Shown here piece by piece: positions 19,150 to 27,902 of a DNA stretch of 64,000 nucleotides. Under the pieces are notes generated by a model, which made no database searches, had not been told where the DNA came from, and saw nothing but the letters and a program-made list of their open reading frames with translations. The translations under genes were made by a program, and so were the position numbers. Source of the DNA: Pelorhabdus rhamnosifermentans (lineage in GTDB: Bacteria; Bacillota; Negativicutes; UMGS1260); assembly GCF_018835585.1 (NCBI RefSeq), contig NZ_JAHGVE010000008.1, positions 62,001 through 126,000 of the forward strand, written 5' to 3'. The stretch's first letter is position 1; each line of letters starts with the position of its first letter.

Positions 19150-20040
19150 TTGTCACAACAATTATCTTTGCCAAATGATATTGATTTCCAGAAAACGAAA
19201 GCAGCAAAAGTTTCTGTCCTATCCAATAGCTTATTAGTAGTTTCAAAACTAATAATCGGAATATTAACCGGCTCGGTAAGCATTGTTTCTGAGGCTACTC
19301 ACTCCGCTGTTGACCTATTAGCTGCCTTGATTGCTTATTATGCAGTGAAGACATCAGGAAAGCCGCCTGATTCAAAGCATCCATATGGTCATGGTAAGGT
19401 TGAAAATATTTCAGGAGCTGTAGAGGCTGCTTTAATTGTTGTCGCTGCTCTTTGGATTATCTATGAGGCGGTACAAAAGCTTTATGTTGAGACTTTGCCT
19501 GAAAAATTAGAATATGGCATTGTCATTATGTTAGTATCTACTATAGTGAATATTTTTGTATCCAAACATTTATTCCGGATAGCTAAAATAACTCAATCTC
19601 ATGCTTTAGAGGCAGATGCTTTGCATTTGCAGGCTGATGTTTGGACTAGTATGGGTGTTTTAGGAGGCTTGCTGGCAATAAAATTGACTGGATTATATTG
19701 GTTAGATCCGGTGATCGCCATTACGATGGCGTTCGTTATATTTAAGGCTGGCTATGGTATGACGAAAAAGAGCATAGCGGAACTGATGGATGCCACCATG
19801 ACGGAGGAAGATAAAAATTCGATTGCAGTAATTTTGCAAGAGCATTCTATGGTCAGGGGATTTACAAATTTGCGAACGCGTCGTTCCGGGAGTGTATGTT
19901 TGATTGATGTCCATCTGGTATTAGATAAAGAGCTTTCGCTTGATAAGGTTCATTGTGTTTGTGATGAAATTGAGCAGCGAATTAAAGCTCGATTTGCGTC
20001 CTCTGAAGTTCTTATTCATGTAGAGCCCAGCGTTAATTAA
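19150..20040 (+). CDS. Cation diffusion facilitator (CDF) family transporter
   Basis: 296 residues, the CDF fold: six TM helices, then a cytoplasmic dimerisation domain (about 215-296). Metal-site residues are visible in SEATHSAVDLL (TM2, HxxxD) and ALHLQADVWTS (TM5, HxxxD), plus the loop SKHPYGHGKVE. The two HxxxD sites fit Zn, Co, Ni or Fe export by proton antiport; the metal is not decided. TTG start after AAGGAGAG. It lies close to the hydrogenase genes, so a role in nickel or iron balance is possible. Confidence 0.9.
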   Translation: MSQQLSLPNDIDFQKTKAAKVSVLSNSLLVVSKLIIGILTGSVSIVSEATHSAVDLLAALIAYYAVKTSGKPPDSKHPYGHGKVENISGAVEAALIVVAALWIIYEAVQKLYVETLPEKLEYGIVIMLVSTIVNIFVSKHLFRIAKITQSHALEADALHLQADVWTSMGVLGGLLAIKLTGLYWLDPVIAITMAFVIFKAGYGMTKKSIAELMDATMTEEDKNSIAVILQEHSMVRGFTNLRTRRSGSVCLIDVHLVLDKELSLDKVHCVCDEIEQRIKARFASSEVLIHVEPSVN

Positions 20041-20154
20041 AAAAGAAATAAGAGGTTAAGCGTTTAATCTGTTGGGAGGTGAATATAAGCATATAATTCC
20101 TCGTGTGGTAGATATTTTTGGTTTATTTTATAAACAATTTTTGGAGGAAGTTAG

Positions 20155-20739
20155 ATGGACGAGATAATTGCTTTGTTCTTAGGATGGGGTTTAGTCGGCT
20201 TAGGTATAGCGGCATTTACGGAGTCTTTTTGTTCGCCAATTTTACCAGATATTATCTTAATACCGTTGGCGATGGCCCAACCGGAACATGCGATTTATTA
20301 CGGATGCGTGGCGACAATTGTTTCTGTTCTTGGTGGTTTTATTGGTTACGGAATTGGGCATAAAATTGGCTTGCCTGCTGCAAAAAAGATGATACCAGCA
20401 AAATATGAAGAAAAAATGCGAATAGTTGTCGAAAACAATGCAAAGTGGGCTATCTTTTTAGCCTCGATGGCTCCAATTCCTTATAAGTTTGTTAGCATTA
20501 CAGCGGGGGCACTAAAAATTAATTTTCCTGTGTTTTTGGGAGTATCGCTTCTCGGTAGAGGTAAACGTTTTTTGTTGGAAGGCATTCTAATTTATTATTA
20601 TGGACCTAAGGCTGAACATATTTTTACGCAGCACTCTAATGAACTCCTGTTTATCTCCATTGGTATAGTCGGGGTAATTGCCGTGGTAGGATACTTCGTC
20701 AAACGATTTAAACGAAATACTTTGCCAGAGCAAGGATAG
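20155..20739 (+). CDS. VTT-domain (DedA/YqaA-like) membrane protein
   Basis: 194 residues with 4-5 TM helices. GFGLVGLGIAAFTESFCSPILPD-like N-terminus, GGFIGYGIGHKIG and the arm YKFVSITAGALKINFPVFLGVSLLGRGKRF typical of the VTT/YqaA family of putative lipid or cation-linked transporters. SD GGAGGAAG. A perfect hairpin ends the unit. Confidence 0.85.
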   Translation: MDEIIALFLGWGLVGLGIAAFTESFCSPILPDIILIPLAMAQPEHAIYYGCVATIVSVLGGFIGYGIGHKIGLPAAKKMIPAKYEEKMRIVVENNAKWAIFLASMAPIPYKFVSITAGALKINFPVFLGVSLLGRGKRFLLEGILIYYYGPKAEHIFTQHSNELLFISIGIVGVIAVVGYFVKRFKRNTLPEQG

Positions 20740-20770
20740 CAATAAACTAATATGTGAATAGAAAAAGCTA

Positions 20771-20810
20771 AGCCAACTTTAATCAATTTGTTGATTAAAG
20801 TTGGCTTTTT
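20771..20810. terminator. Bidirectional terminator between convergent units
   Basis: A perfect 16-bp stem (AGCCAACTTTAATCAA with TTGATTAAAGTTGGCT, loop TTTG). T run on the + strand; AGCTTTTTC also gives one on the - strand. It separates the VTT gene from the hydrogenase large subunit. Confidence 0.9.
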
Positions 20811-20836
20811 ATCTATGTGTTCATAACTGGCTACAT

Positions 20837-22195
20837 TTAATGAGTGGCACAAGCTATACAGGGATCAAAAGAGCGAATGATTCGACCCGGTATAATATAC
20901 TGAAGATCAGGCGAGGGAAGATGTGTACCAACTAGCGCCATTTCTACGGGACCACGATTACCGTAATCGTCTTTAGGAGAAAAATTCCATCCTGTAGGTG
21001 TTATAATATCATACCTTGCTACTTGTTCATTCTCTATTAGTGCACTATGAAGTAAAGGACCACGCATGGCATCTGTTACTGCTATAGCCTGGTTTGAAAC
21101 TATCTGCTTCTTCTGCCTGATGGGTGGGGGGCCAGGACGCAATTTTTTTAGCCAATTTTCCATTAGTTTTGTTATCAGAAGAGTTTCAATAGATCGAGCA
21201 ACGATTCGATCCATAGTCGAGGTACCGCCATGATAATGACCACTTATTATCATGCGAGCAAGCGGGCCGCCTTCAAAGTGTTTATCTTGATATAACACCG
21301 CCTTTGTCCAGGTATACGCGCCAAGTTTATGGGGAGCTGGTTCTGCTTCATCAGCCCATTTGGCACGATGAAACCAGGAATGCGAGATGTCTTCTTGTAT
21401 CAAGTCGACCCTGGGCTTTGTCAATTGATTATCTTCCAAGACCCCGCTTTTTAATAAGGGTGCGTCGTTTTTTTCTCCAAAACGGAATAATCCAAAAGAC
21501 AGGAAGCGGCCTGTTGTTTTACCAATATGGAAATAATCGTCATAACGGTTTGCTAATAGTTCAGTGTCTGACATCATACATCGTTGTATAAAATCACGAA
21601 TATTTTGCAAGAGGGCTAAAGCTTGCGTGATTTTATCAACGGTGGGAGCAACAGCTGCGCCTCCGTGAACAAAACTGTGCTGGTGTGGAGCTTTACCACC
21701 AAACAAAGCCAAAATTTGGTGGCTCTGTTCGGATGCTTTTACGGCTTTGCTATAATTTCCAGCTAAGCGCTGGTTTTCTTCTTCATTCAAGCGACAATCA
21801 ATACAGTTTTGTCGCAGAAATGGAGGTCGTTCAGGCATAATAACGTAGTCAGGTAGTTCAAAGAAATAGAAATGTCTGATGTGGTTCTGGAGGAAATCAG
21901 CTGCAAGCATAATGTTTCGCAAGTACTGAGCATTTTCCTCAATTTCATTATCATAGATTTTATCGAGCAAGTAGCTGGCATTTGCTCCGTGTACGGTTGA
22001 GCATATGCCGCAAATGCGCTGAGTCAGATATACGGCGTCTGTTATGTGGTGATTGCGCATGATATATTCGTAACCCCTAAACATAGTACAACAGACATCT
22101 GCTTCACTGATATAGGTATTATCCACTGTGAGTTCTACGGAAAGCAGACCGCTCAAACGGGTTACTGGACTAAATAGTACTTTGTGTTGGCTCAT
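20837..22195 (-). CDS. [NiFe]-hydrogenase-like large subunit, no C-terminal extension
   Basis: 452 residues carrying the four cysteines of the NiFe centre: RICGIC (Cys62, Cys65) and DPCIACATH (Cys446, Cys449). The GGKAPHQHSFVHGG and GPLARMI motifs are typical of group 1/2 uptake-type enzymes. Three oddities are seen. The protein ends exactly at the His of DPCxxCxxH, where other precursors carry a peptide that a protease removes. The N-terminal RxEGH motif reads RLSGL, so the conserved proton-gate Glu is Ser15. EAPRG reads DAMRG. ATG 22195 is set by SD GGGAG. It overlaps the small-subunit stop by 26 nt. An enzyme of the group 2 sensory or uptake type is possible; activity is uncertain. Confidence 0.9.
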   Translation of the reverse strand: MSQHKVLFSPVTRLSGLLSVELTVDNTYISEADVCCTMFRGYEYIMRNHHITDAVYLTQRICGICSTVHGANASYLLDKIYDNEIEENAQYLRNIMLAADFLQNHIRHFYFFELPDYVIMPERPPFLRQNCIDCRLNEEENQRLAGNYSKAVKASEQSHQILALFGGKAPHQHSFVHGGAAVAPTVDKITQALALLQNIRDFIQRCMMSDTELLANRYDDYFHIGKTTGRFLSFGLFRFGEKNDAPLLKSGVLEDNQLTKPRVDLIQEDISHSWFHRAKWADEAEPAPHKLGAYTWTKAVLYQDKHFEGGPLARMIISGHYHGGTSTMDRIVARSIETLLITKLMENWLKKLRPGPPPIRQKKQIVSNQAIAVTDAMRGPLLHSALIENEQVARYDIITPTGWNFSPKDDYGNRGPVEMALVGTHLPSPDLQYIIPGRIIRSFDPCIACATH

Positions 22196-23153
22196 GTTTT
22201 TCTCCCTTCTCTTTATCAGAGATATTAGGGGATTTGCTATTAGTTTTCGCAGGTAATGGCTTAAAAAAAGGTGTTGAACCATCGGGAAAGTCTGGATTGG
22301 TACAACCGATGCAAGGAGTACTTACCTTTACAGGCCAACTGACATGATTAATCCATTGACGATAAGGGCAATCCGACCCAGTTCGGGGCCCAACACACCC
22401 TTGGGAAAACATACATGAAACATCACCTAGATTTTTAGCTAGGTCCTTTTTGTCAAAATAAGAACGTCGTTGGCAATGTTGATGAACCGTAGTACCGTAA
22501 AAAAGTTTAGGTCTGCCCAGAGTATCAAGTTCTGGTTTTCCATACATGATCAGGTGGGCGAGAGTTCCGACGAACCAATCTGGATTAACAGGACAACCGC
22601 TTACATTAATGACTTCACGTTTAAGTACGCTGTTTACACCTACTGATTCTGTCGTATTGGGAGCGGCTGATGAAGCACCTCCAAAACTGGCGCAAGTTCC
22701 AATTGCAATTACATACTTGGCCATTCCGCCAAGGTGCTTAACAGCCTCTAGTGCGGTAATATCTCCGTTATTAGTTCGCGCGATAACATTATATATTCCA
22801 TTGTCTTTGGTTGGAATAGCGCCTTCCACAACAAGTACAAATTCTTCTTTGAATTTTTCAGCTGATAAAAACAGCAGTTCTAAGGCATCTGTCCCCTGTG
22901 CTGCCATAAAAGTATTACTGTACAAAAGATCAATCATATCGGTGAATACTTGGTGCAAATAGGGATATGTCGTGTTCATAAATGCGATGTTGTTATCACC
23001 GCTATCGCTGGTTTCCAGCCATATTACAGGAAGCTTTTTTTTATTCCGTTCGTTGATAAAAGTACGGATCGCAGGCAATATTTTTGCAGAAAGACCATAA
23101 TTGCTTTCAAGTCGATATTGGTCGCACAATCGGAGAAAGTCAGCGTGTTCCAT
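22170..23153 (-). CDS. [NiFe]-hydrogenase-like small subunit lacking two proximal-cluster Cys
   Basis: 327 residues. The expected CxxC of the proximal 4Fe4S cluster, after VIWLE, is absent: the segment reads TSDSGDNNIAF with Ser51 and Asn54 at the Cys positions. The other two proximal ligands are kept (Cys154 in IGTCASFGG, Cys187 in SGCPVNP). The distal cluster has His224, Cys227, Cys247 and Cys253, and the medial cluster has Cys262, Cys281 and Cys284, all present. No twin-arginine signal and no TM segment, so the enzyme is probably cytoplasmic. The C-terminal 30 residues are Lys/Glu/Ser-rich. First gene of the unit, divergent from hypA. Confidence 0.9.
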   Translation of the reverse strand: MEHADFLRLCDQYRLESNYGLSAKILPAIRTFINERNKKKLPVIWLETSDSGDNNIAFMNTTYPYLHQVFTDMIDLLYSNTFMAAQGTDALELLFLSAEKFKEEFVLVVEGAIPTKDNGIYNVIARTNNGDITALEAVKHLGGMAKYVIAIGTCASFGGASSAAPNTTESVGVNSVLKREVINVSGCPVNPDWFVGTLAHLIMYGKPELDTLGRPKLFYGTTVHQHCQRRSYFDKKDLAKNLGDVSCMFSQGCVGPRTGSDCPYRQWINHVSWPVKVSTPCIGCTNPDFPDGSTPFFKPLPAKTNSKSPNISDKEKGEKHEPTQSTI

Positions 23154-23322
23154 AGAGCCCCCCTGAATTTTTGCTTTTTATCATAATATGCCAATTAGCT
23201 GCATTCGAGTACGTTTCGAGTCCCTTAAAATTGTGATGCTTATCCTAAAAAGTTCAGGAGATTCGTTCTAACTATGTTTTTCCATAATACAATATAGTGA
23301 ACTAACTAAAGGGGCGTTTGAA
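23154..23322. promoter_or_regulatory. Divergent promoter region, hydrogenase and hyp operons
   Basis: 169 nt separate the oppositely oriented structural genes and hypA, so both promoters must lie here. AT-rich boxes resembling -10 elements occur near 23175-23182 (- strand) and 23287-23296 (+ strand). No clear -35 match or operator palindrome is visible. Confidence 0.45.
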
Positions 23323-23664
23323 TTGCACGAGCTGTATCTTATTCAAAGCATGATAGACCAAATTAGTTCAAATGCTGCCGAGCAAGGCGTTGAGCGTGTT
23401 AATCGAATACAGCTTGTAAATGGTCAACTGAGTGGTGCAAATACGGAAGCACTACGCTTTGCTTTCACATTGTTTAGCAATATACCCTTGTTTCAGTATG
23501 CGTTACTGGAAGTAGAAGAACCAGGGCTTATTGGCCGCTGCAATTCTTGTTATCGAACATTTAAAATTGAGGAATATCGGTTTATATGCTGTTACTGTTC
23601 TAACGGAGATATTGAAATAATAAATGGACAAGAATTGTATATTGATTACTATGAAGGCGATTAG
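23323..23664 (+). CDS. hypA: Hydrogenase nickel insertion protein HypA
   Basis: 113 residues. The N-terminus MHELYLIQSMI supplies the nickel-binding His2. The zinc site is CNSC...CCYC at about 69-98. HypA delivers nickel with HypB to the large subunit. TTG start after AAAGGGGCG. First gene of a tight hypABFCDE operon. Confidence 0.95.
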   Translation: MHELYLIQSMIDQISSNAAEQGVERVNRIQLVNGQLSGANTEALRFAFTLFSNIPLFQYALLEVEEPGLIGRCNSCYRTFKIEEYRFICCYCSNGDIEIINGQELYIDYYEGD

Positions 23665-23683
23665 ACACAAAGGAGGCGTATCG

Positions 23684-24343
23684 ATGGTTAAATTTGATTT
23701 AGTGGCAGGTTTGCTCGATGCAAACGAAGTTTTGGCCCAAAATAACAGAGGGCTTTTTGAAAAAAATAAGGTGTATGTTATTAATTTAATGGGTGTTCCA
23801 GGAAGTGGAAAAACCACTGTTTTAGAAAAAGTCATTGAGGAATTAAAAGAAAAGATAACCATTGGCGTCGTCGAAGGTGATTTGTATACGACAAAGGATG
23901 TTGAACGTATTGAAAGACTGGGTATCCCTGCGGTGCAGATCAATACAGAAGGCGCATGCCATCTTGATGCAGCTACAGTAAAAAAGGCTTGCTCAGATTT
24001 ACCGTTAAAAGATATTGAACTATTAGTCATAGAAAACATTGGCAACCTAGTCTGTCCGGCTGAATTTGACCTTGGCGAAAATGCCAAAGTAATGGTGATA
24101 AGCGTTACAGAGGGAAATGATAAACCCTGGAAATATCCCTTAATGTTCAGACAAGCGAAGGCGATTATCGTAAATAAGTTGGATTTAATAAATTATACTG
24201 ATTTTGATTTAGAAAAATTTAGAGAAGATATGGGCTGTATTAACCCCGGTACTCAGATTATTCCCGTGTCTGCGACGTCTGGATTAGGACTATGCGAGCT
24301 GGCTCATTGGTTATATAGTGAAGTAAAAGGACGAGATGAATGA
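23684..24343 (+). CDS. hypB: Hydrogenase nickel incorporation GTPase HypB
   Basis: 219-residue SIMIBI GTPase. P-loop GVPGSGKTT near residue 38, VEGDLYTTKD, VIENIGNLVCPAEFDLG with the metal-binding Cys, and NKLDL. It has no N-terminal His-rich or CxxCGC nickel store, so it is the minimal form. ATG 23684 is set by SD AAAGGAGGCG. The stop overlaps the hypF start (ATGA). Confidence 0.96.
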   Translation: MVKFDLVAGLLDANEVLAQNNRGLFEKNKVYVINLMGVPGSGKTTVLEKVIEELKEKITIGVVEGDLYTTKDVERIERLGIPAVQINTEGACHLDAATVKKACSDLPLKDIELLVIENIGNLVCPAEFDLGENAKVMVISVTEGNDKPWKYPLMFRQAKAIIVNKLDLINYTDFDLEKFREDMGCINPGTQIIPVSATSGLGLCELAHWLYSEVKGRDE

Positions 24344-26640
24344 ACAGTGAGGCTTGGGAATTTAAGCTTTTTGGTCTTGTACAGGGAGTCGGTTTTCGGC
24401 CTTTTGTGCATCGTCTGTCGCAACAATATCATTTGAATGGCTGGGTGCTTAATTCTTCATCTGGCTTAATTGTTTTGGCTGAGGGAATAACGGAAAATTT
24501 AAAAATGTTTGCCGAGAATCTGATGACCCAGGCACCTCCAATGGCCGAAATCGAAAAATGTAAAATAAGTAAAAAAAAAGTTGTCGGATATAAAAGCTTC
24601 TCTATCCGGTCAAGCGAAAATGATAGAGATAGCGGCACTATATTGTCTCCAGACACAGGTATCTGCGAAAAGTGCTTAAAAGAATTTTATGATATAAAGA
24701 ATCGCAGACATAATTATTTAATGATTAGTTGCGCTGAATGCGGACCGCGATTTTCGATGGCTCATATGATTCCCTATGATAGAGAAAATACGTCAATGAA
24801 TACCTTTACTATGTGTCCTGAGTGTAGACATGAATATCACGATATATATAGCCGGAGATATCATACGGAAGCTATTGCCTGCTCAGCCTGTGGACCACAT
24901 GTATGGCTAGCTGATGGTAATGGAAAAAAGTTTTGCGGATTGGCGAATGAATTGTTAAAGCGAGGAAAAATAATCGCAGTCAAAGGCATTGGTGGCTTTC
25001 ATTTGGCCTGCAATGCCTTAAACGAAGCGGCAATAGCCAGTCTGCGCAATAGAAAAAAGCGGGATAGTAAACCCTTTGCCGTAATGTGCCGTGACTTAAA
25101 AGTAGTAAAGGAGTATTGCCAGGTCGGTGAGCATGAGGTGGAAATTTTAAAAAGCAAAGAAAAGCCGATTGTTTTGTTAGGCAGAAAATCAGAAAAATAC
25201 TTATCTGCTAATATTTCACCTGGAATTAATACTTTGGGGGTAATGCTGCCTTACACTCCAGTTCACTACTCATTGTTTGATGATGAATTGGAAATAGTGG
25301 TGTTAACCAGTGCAAATCTGTCTGATGAACCACTAATAGATAATAATGAAGAAGCTTTAGAAAAACTAAATGGCATTGCTGACTTTTTTTTACTCCATGA
25401 TAGGCCAATTATAAATAGCTGTGATGATTCGGTTGTAGCAGTTGTCAATTCAGCAACTATGGTTCACAGAAGAGCACGGGGGTACGTCCCCTTGCCTATA
25501 AGAATTGAAAAAAAATGCAGCAATGTATTTGCTTGCGGCGGCGATCTCAAAAACACATTTTGTATATTAAAAGGACAGCATGCTTTTATAAGTCAACATT
25601 TCGGGGACTTGTCTCATTATGGGAACTACAGGCGTTATTTAGAAGCCATTGAGCGTTTTAAACAAATGACTGGAAGCAACCCTAAAATAATTGCTCACGA
25701 CTTGCATCCAGGATACATATCGACTCAATACGCCAAAAGTCTGGAAGGTATGTTTTCTATTACGGTACAGCATCATCACGCCCATTTTGCAAGCTGTATG
25801 GCGGAGAATAATCTTTCTGATGCTGTGCTTGGTGTGATTTGTGACGGTACGGGATATGGAACTGATGGATGTATATGGGGATTTGAATTTTTCTACGGAG
25901 ACTACGGGGGGATTGAACGGCTTGCGCATTTAGACTATTTGCCGTTATCAGGCGGTGATGACGCTGTCTATGACCCATCACGTACAGTTTTTAGTTATTT
26001 GTATAGTATGTTTGGCAATTACGGAGCAACTGTAGCCCAAAAAGTTCTACCTCATATTATGAATACGGATTTGAAAGCAATGCAGACACAGCTGGACAAC
26101 AAAATTGGTATTTGGAATACTTCGAGCTGTGGGAGATTATTTGACGCAATTTCTGCACTGTTAGGTGTATGTACTAAGGTGAATTATGAAGGTCAGGCAG
26201 CTATGCTTTTAGAAGCTATTAGTTGTTTGAATGACAGTCGAAAGTACCGGTTTGAACTTGATGGTAATTGCTATCCTTACCATTTGAATGTTAGGAATAT
26301 GTTTGAAGAAATATTATTTGATATGCAAAAGGGGATTTCCAAAGAGATTATAGGTGGGAGATTTCACGCCACCATCATTGACATGGTTGTTTCTACTACC
26401 ATGCGTTTAAGTCGTGAAAAGCAATGTCAACAAGTTGTATTAAGCGGTGGGGTGTTTCAGAATAGATTGTTGCTAAAAAACATAATGCATGTACTTGAAA
26501 ACAATGATTTACGTGTATATATACAACGTAAAGTTCCTACAAATGATGGCGGATTGTCTCTGGGGCAAGCTGTAGTTGGCGAGGAGGTTTTCAAACGTGT
26601 GTCTAGCTGTAATAGGCAAAGTAGTGCAAGTGGGGGATGA
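24340..26640 (+). CDS. hypF: Carbamoyltransferase HypF
   Basis: 766 residues. Acylphosphatase domain (VQGVGFRPFVHR at about 14), two zinc fingers (CEKCLKEF, CAECGPRF, CPECRHEY, CSACGPH at 105-185), a YrdC-like domain (about 200-380) and a Kae1-like domain with QHHHAHFASCMAE and VLSGGVFQNRLL. It makes the carbamoyl group that becomes the CN ligands of the NiFe site, with HypE. It overlaps hypB by 4 nt and hypC by 44 nt. Confidence 0.97.
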   Translation: MNSEAWEFKLFGLVQGVGFRPFVHRLSQQYHLNGWVLNSSSGLIVLAEGITENLKMFAENLMTQAPPMAEIEKCKISKKKVVGYKSFSIRSSENDRDSGTILSPDTGICEKCLKEFYDIKNRRHNYLMISCAECGPRFSMAHMIPYDRENTSMNTFTMCPECRHEYHDIYSRRYHTEAIACSACGPHVWLADGNGKKFCGLANELLKRGKIIAVKGIGGFHLACNALNEAAIASLRNRKKRDSKPFAVMCRDLKVVKEYCQVGEHEVEILKSKEKPIVLLGRKSEKYLSANISPGINTLGVMLPYTPVHYSLFDDELEIVVLTSANLSDEPLIDNNEEALEKLNGIADFFLLHDRPIINSCDDSVVAVVNSATMVHRRARGYVPLPIRIEKKCSNVFACGGDLKNTFCILKGQHAFISQHFGDLSHYGNYRRYLEAIERFKQMTGSNPKIIAHDLHPGYISTQYAKSLEGMFSITVQHHHAHFASCMAENNLSDAVLGVICDGTGYGTDGCIWGFEFFYGDYGGIERLAHLDYLPLSGGDDAVYDPSRTVFSYLYSMFGNYGATVAQKVLPHIMNTDLKAMQTQLDNKIGIWNTSSCGRLFDAISALLGVCTKVNYEGQAAMLLEAISCLNDSRKYRFELDGNCYPYHLNVRNMFEEILFDMQKGISKEIIGGRFHATIIDMVVSTTMRLSREKQCQQVVLSGGVFQNRLLLKNIMHVLENNDLRVYIQRKVPTNDGGLSLGQAVVGEEVFKRVSSCNRQSSASGG

Positions 26641-26827
26641 TAAGGCTTTGTCTGATGTAGAGGGGAATCTTGTAAATATAAATATTCAATTGACGCCGGA
26701 TGTTTGTGAAGGCGGATATTTGCTAATTCATGCTGGATTCGCTATTGCAACCATGGAGGAGGAAGAGTTTTTCGAAACACAAGCATTACTAAACCAAATC
26801 TCAAGAGTGTTAGATAATGTTCAATAA
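26597..26827 (+). CDS. hypC: Hydrogenase assembly chaperone HypC
   Basis: 76 residues starting MCLAVIGKVVQ; Cys2 is the essential iron/HypD contact. GTG start with GAGGAGG 9 nt upstream, inside hypF. GGYLLIHAGFAIATM is the OB-fold core. It overlaps hypD by 11 nt. Confidence 0.95.
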   Translation: MCLAVIGKVVQVGDDKALSDVEGNLVNINIQLTPDVCEGGYLLIHAGFAIATMEEEEFFETQALLNQISRVLDNVQ

Positions 26828-27899
26828 TATAGGAAGAGAAAGTCCTAATTATATACAATATTTGTTAAAGGCTATCTGGGCAATTAAAATTCCGATCCGA
26901 ATCATGGAGGTTTGCGGTACTCATACTATGGCAATTGCGCGAAGCGGAATGAAGCAGGTACTTCCAGATTGGATAACCTTATTATCAGGACCAGGATGTC
27001 CAGTATGTGTTACAGATGAAACCGATATTGATTTGGCCTGTGCTTTAGCAGATTTGCCCAATGTAATTTTAGCATCATACGGGGATATGATGCGGGTGCC
27101 AGGCACTGATGGTAGTTTAATGTCTTCTCGTCTGAATGGAGCCGATATCCGAGTGATATATTCCAGCAATGATGCTTTACGATTGGCAGTAGAGAAACCT
27201 TCTTGTGAAATTGTGCTTTTAAGTGTAGGTTTTGAAACCACGGCTCCTACAACTGCAATTACAATCGAAACTGTAGTAAAGGAAGAAATTAAAAACTTTT
27301 CTGTATTGTCACTTCATAAGGCTGTACCACCCATACTGCGATTCTTATTATTAGATCCTGAGTTGTCAATAGATGCGTTTTTACTTCCTGGACATGTCTG
27401 TACTATCACAGGTGCCGATGCATTTAATTTTATCGCGAAAGACTATTCGCGGCCGTGCGTGGTAGCTGGATTTGAACCGGTTGACATTTTAGAGGCAATA
27501 TTCATGGTTCTATTACAACAGCAATTGCAACAGCCAACAATTGAAATACAGTATCAGGCAGTACGGAAGAAGGGGAATGTAATAGCACGCAAATATGTAG
27601 AAAAGTACTTTCATTTAGTGGATTGTACATGGAGGGGAATAGGAATAGTACCTTTGAGTGGCTACGCAATGAGAGATGCCTTTGGCGGGTTAGATGCACG
27701 AAAAAAATATGATCTACCAGTGCCACTTGTAAAAAATACTCATTGTGTATGCGGAGATATACTAAAGGGTCGAAAAGAGCCGATTGAGTGCGCGCTTTTT
27801 GCAACTCGTTGTAATCCCGCTTCGCCTGTTGGACCGTGTATGATATCTGAGGAGGGAAGTTGTGCAGCTTCTTTTTTGCAGATCCAGAAAGGAAAATAG
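26817..27899 (+). CDS. hypD: Hydrogenase maturation protein HypD
   Basis: 360 residues. EVCGTHTMAIARSG with the reactive Cys, SGPGCPVCVT, and the C-terminal 4Fe4S motif CVCGDILKG, CALFATRCNP, GPCMISEEGSCAA. It builds the Fe(CN)2CO unit with HypC and HypE. Start overlaps hypC; stop is 3 nt before hypE. Confidence 0.97.
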   Translation: MFNNIGRESPNYIQYLLKAIWAIKIPIRIMEVCGTHTMAIARSGMKQVLPDWITLLSGPGCPVCVTDETDIDLACALADLPNVILASYGDMMRVPGTDGSLMSSRLNGADIRVIYSSNDALRLAVEKPSCEIVLLSVGFETTAPTTAITIETVVKEEIKNFSVLSLHKAVPPILRFLLLDPELSIDAFLLPGHVCTITGADAFNFIAKDYSRPCVVAGFEPVDILEAIFMVLLQQQLQQPTIEIQYQAVRKKGNVIARKYVEKYFHLVDCTWRGIGIVPLSGYAMRDAFGGLDARKKYDLPVPLVKNTHCVCGDILKGRKEPIECALFATRCNPASPVGPCMISEEGSCAASFLQIQKGK

Positions 27900-27902
27900 A
27901 AA

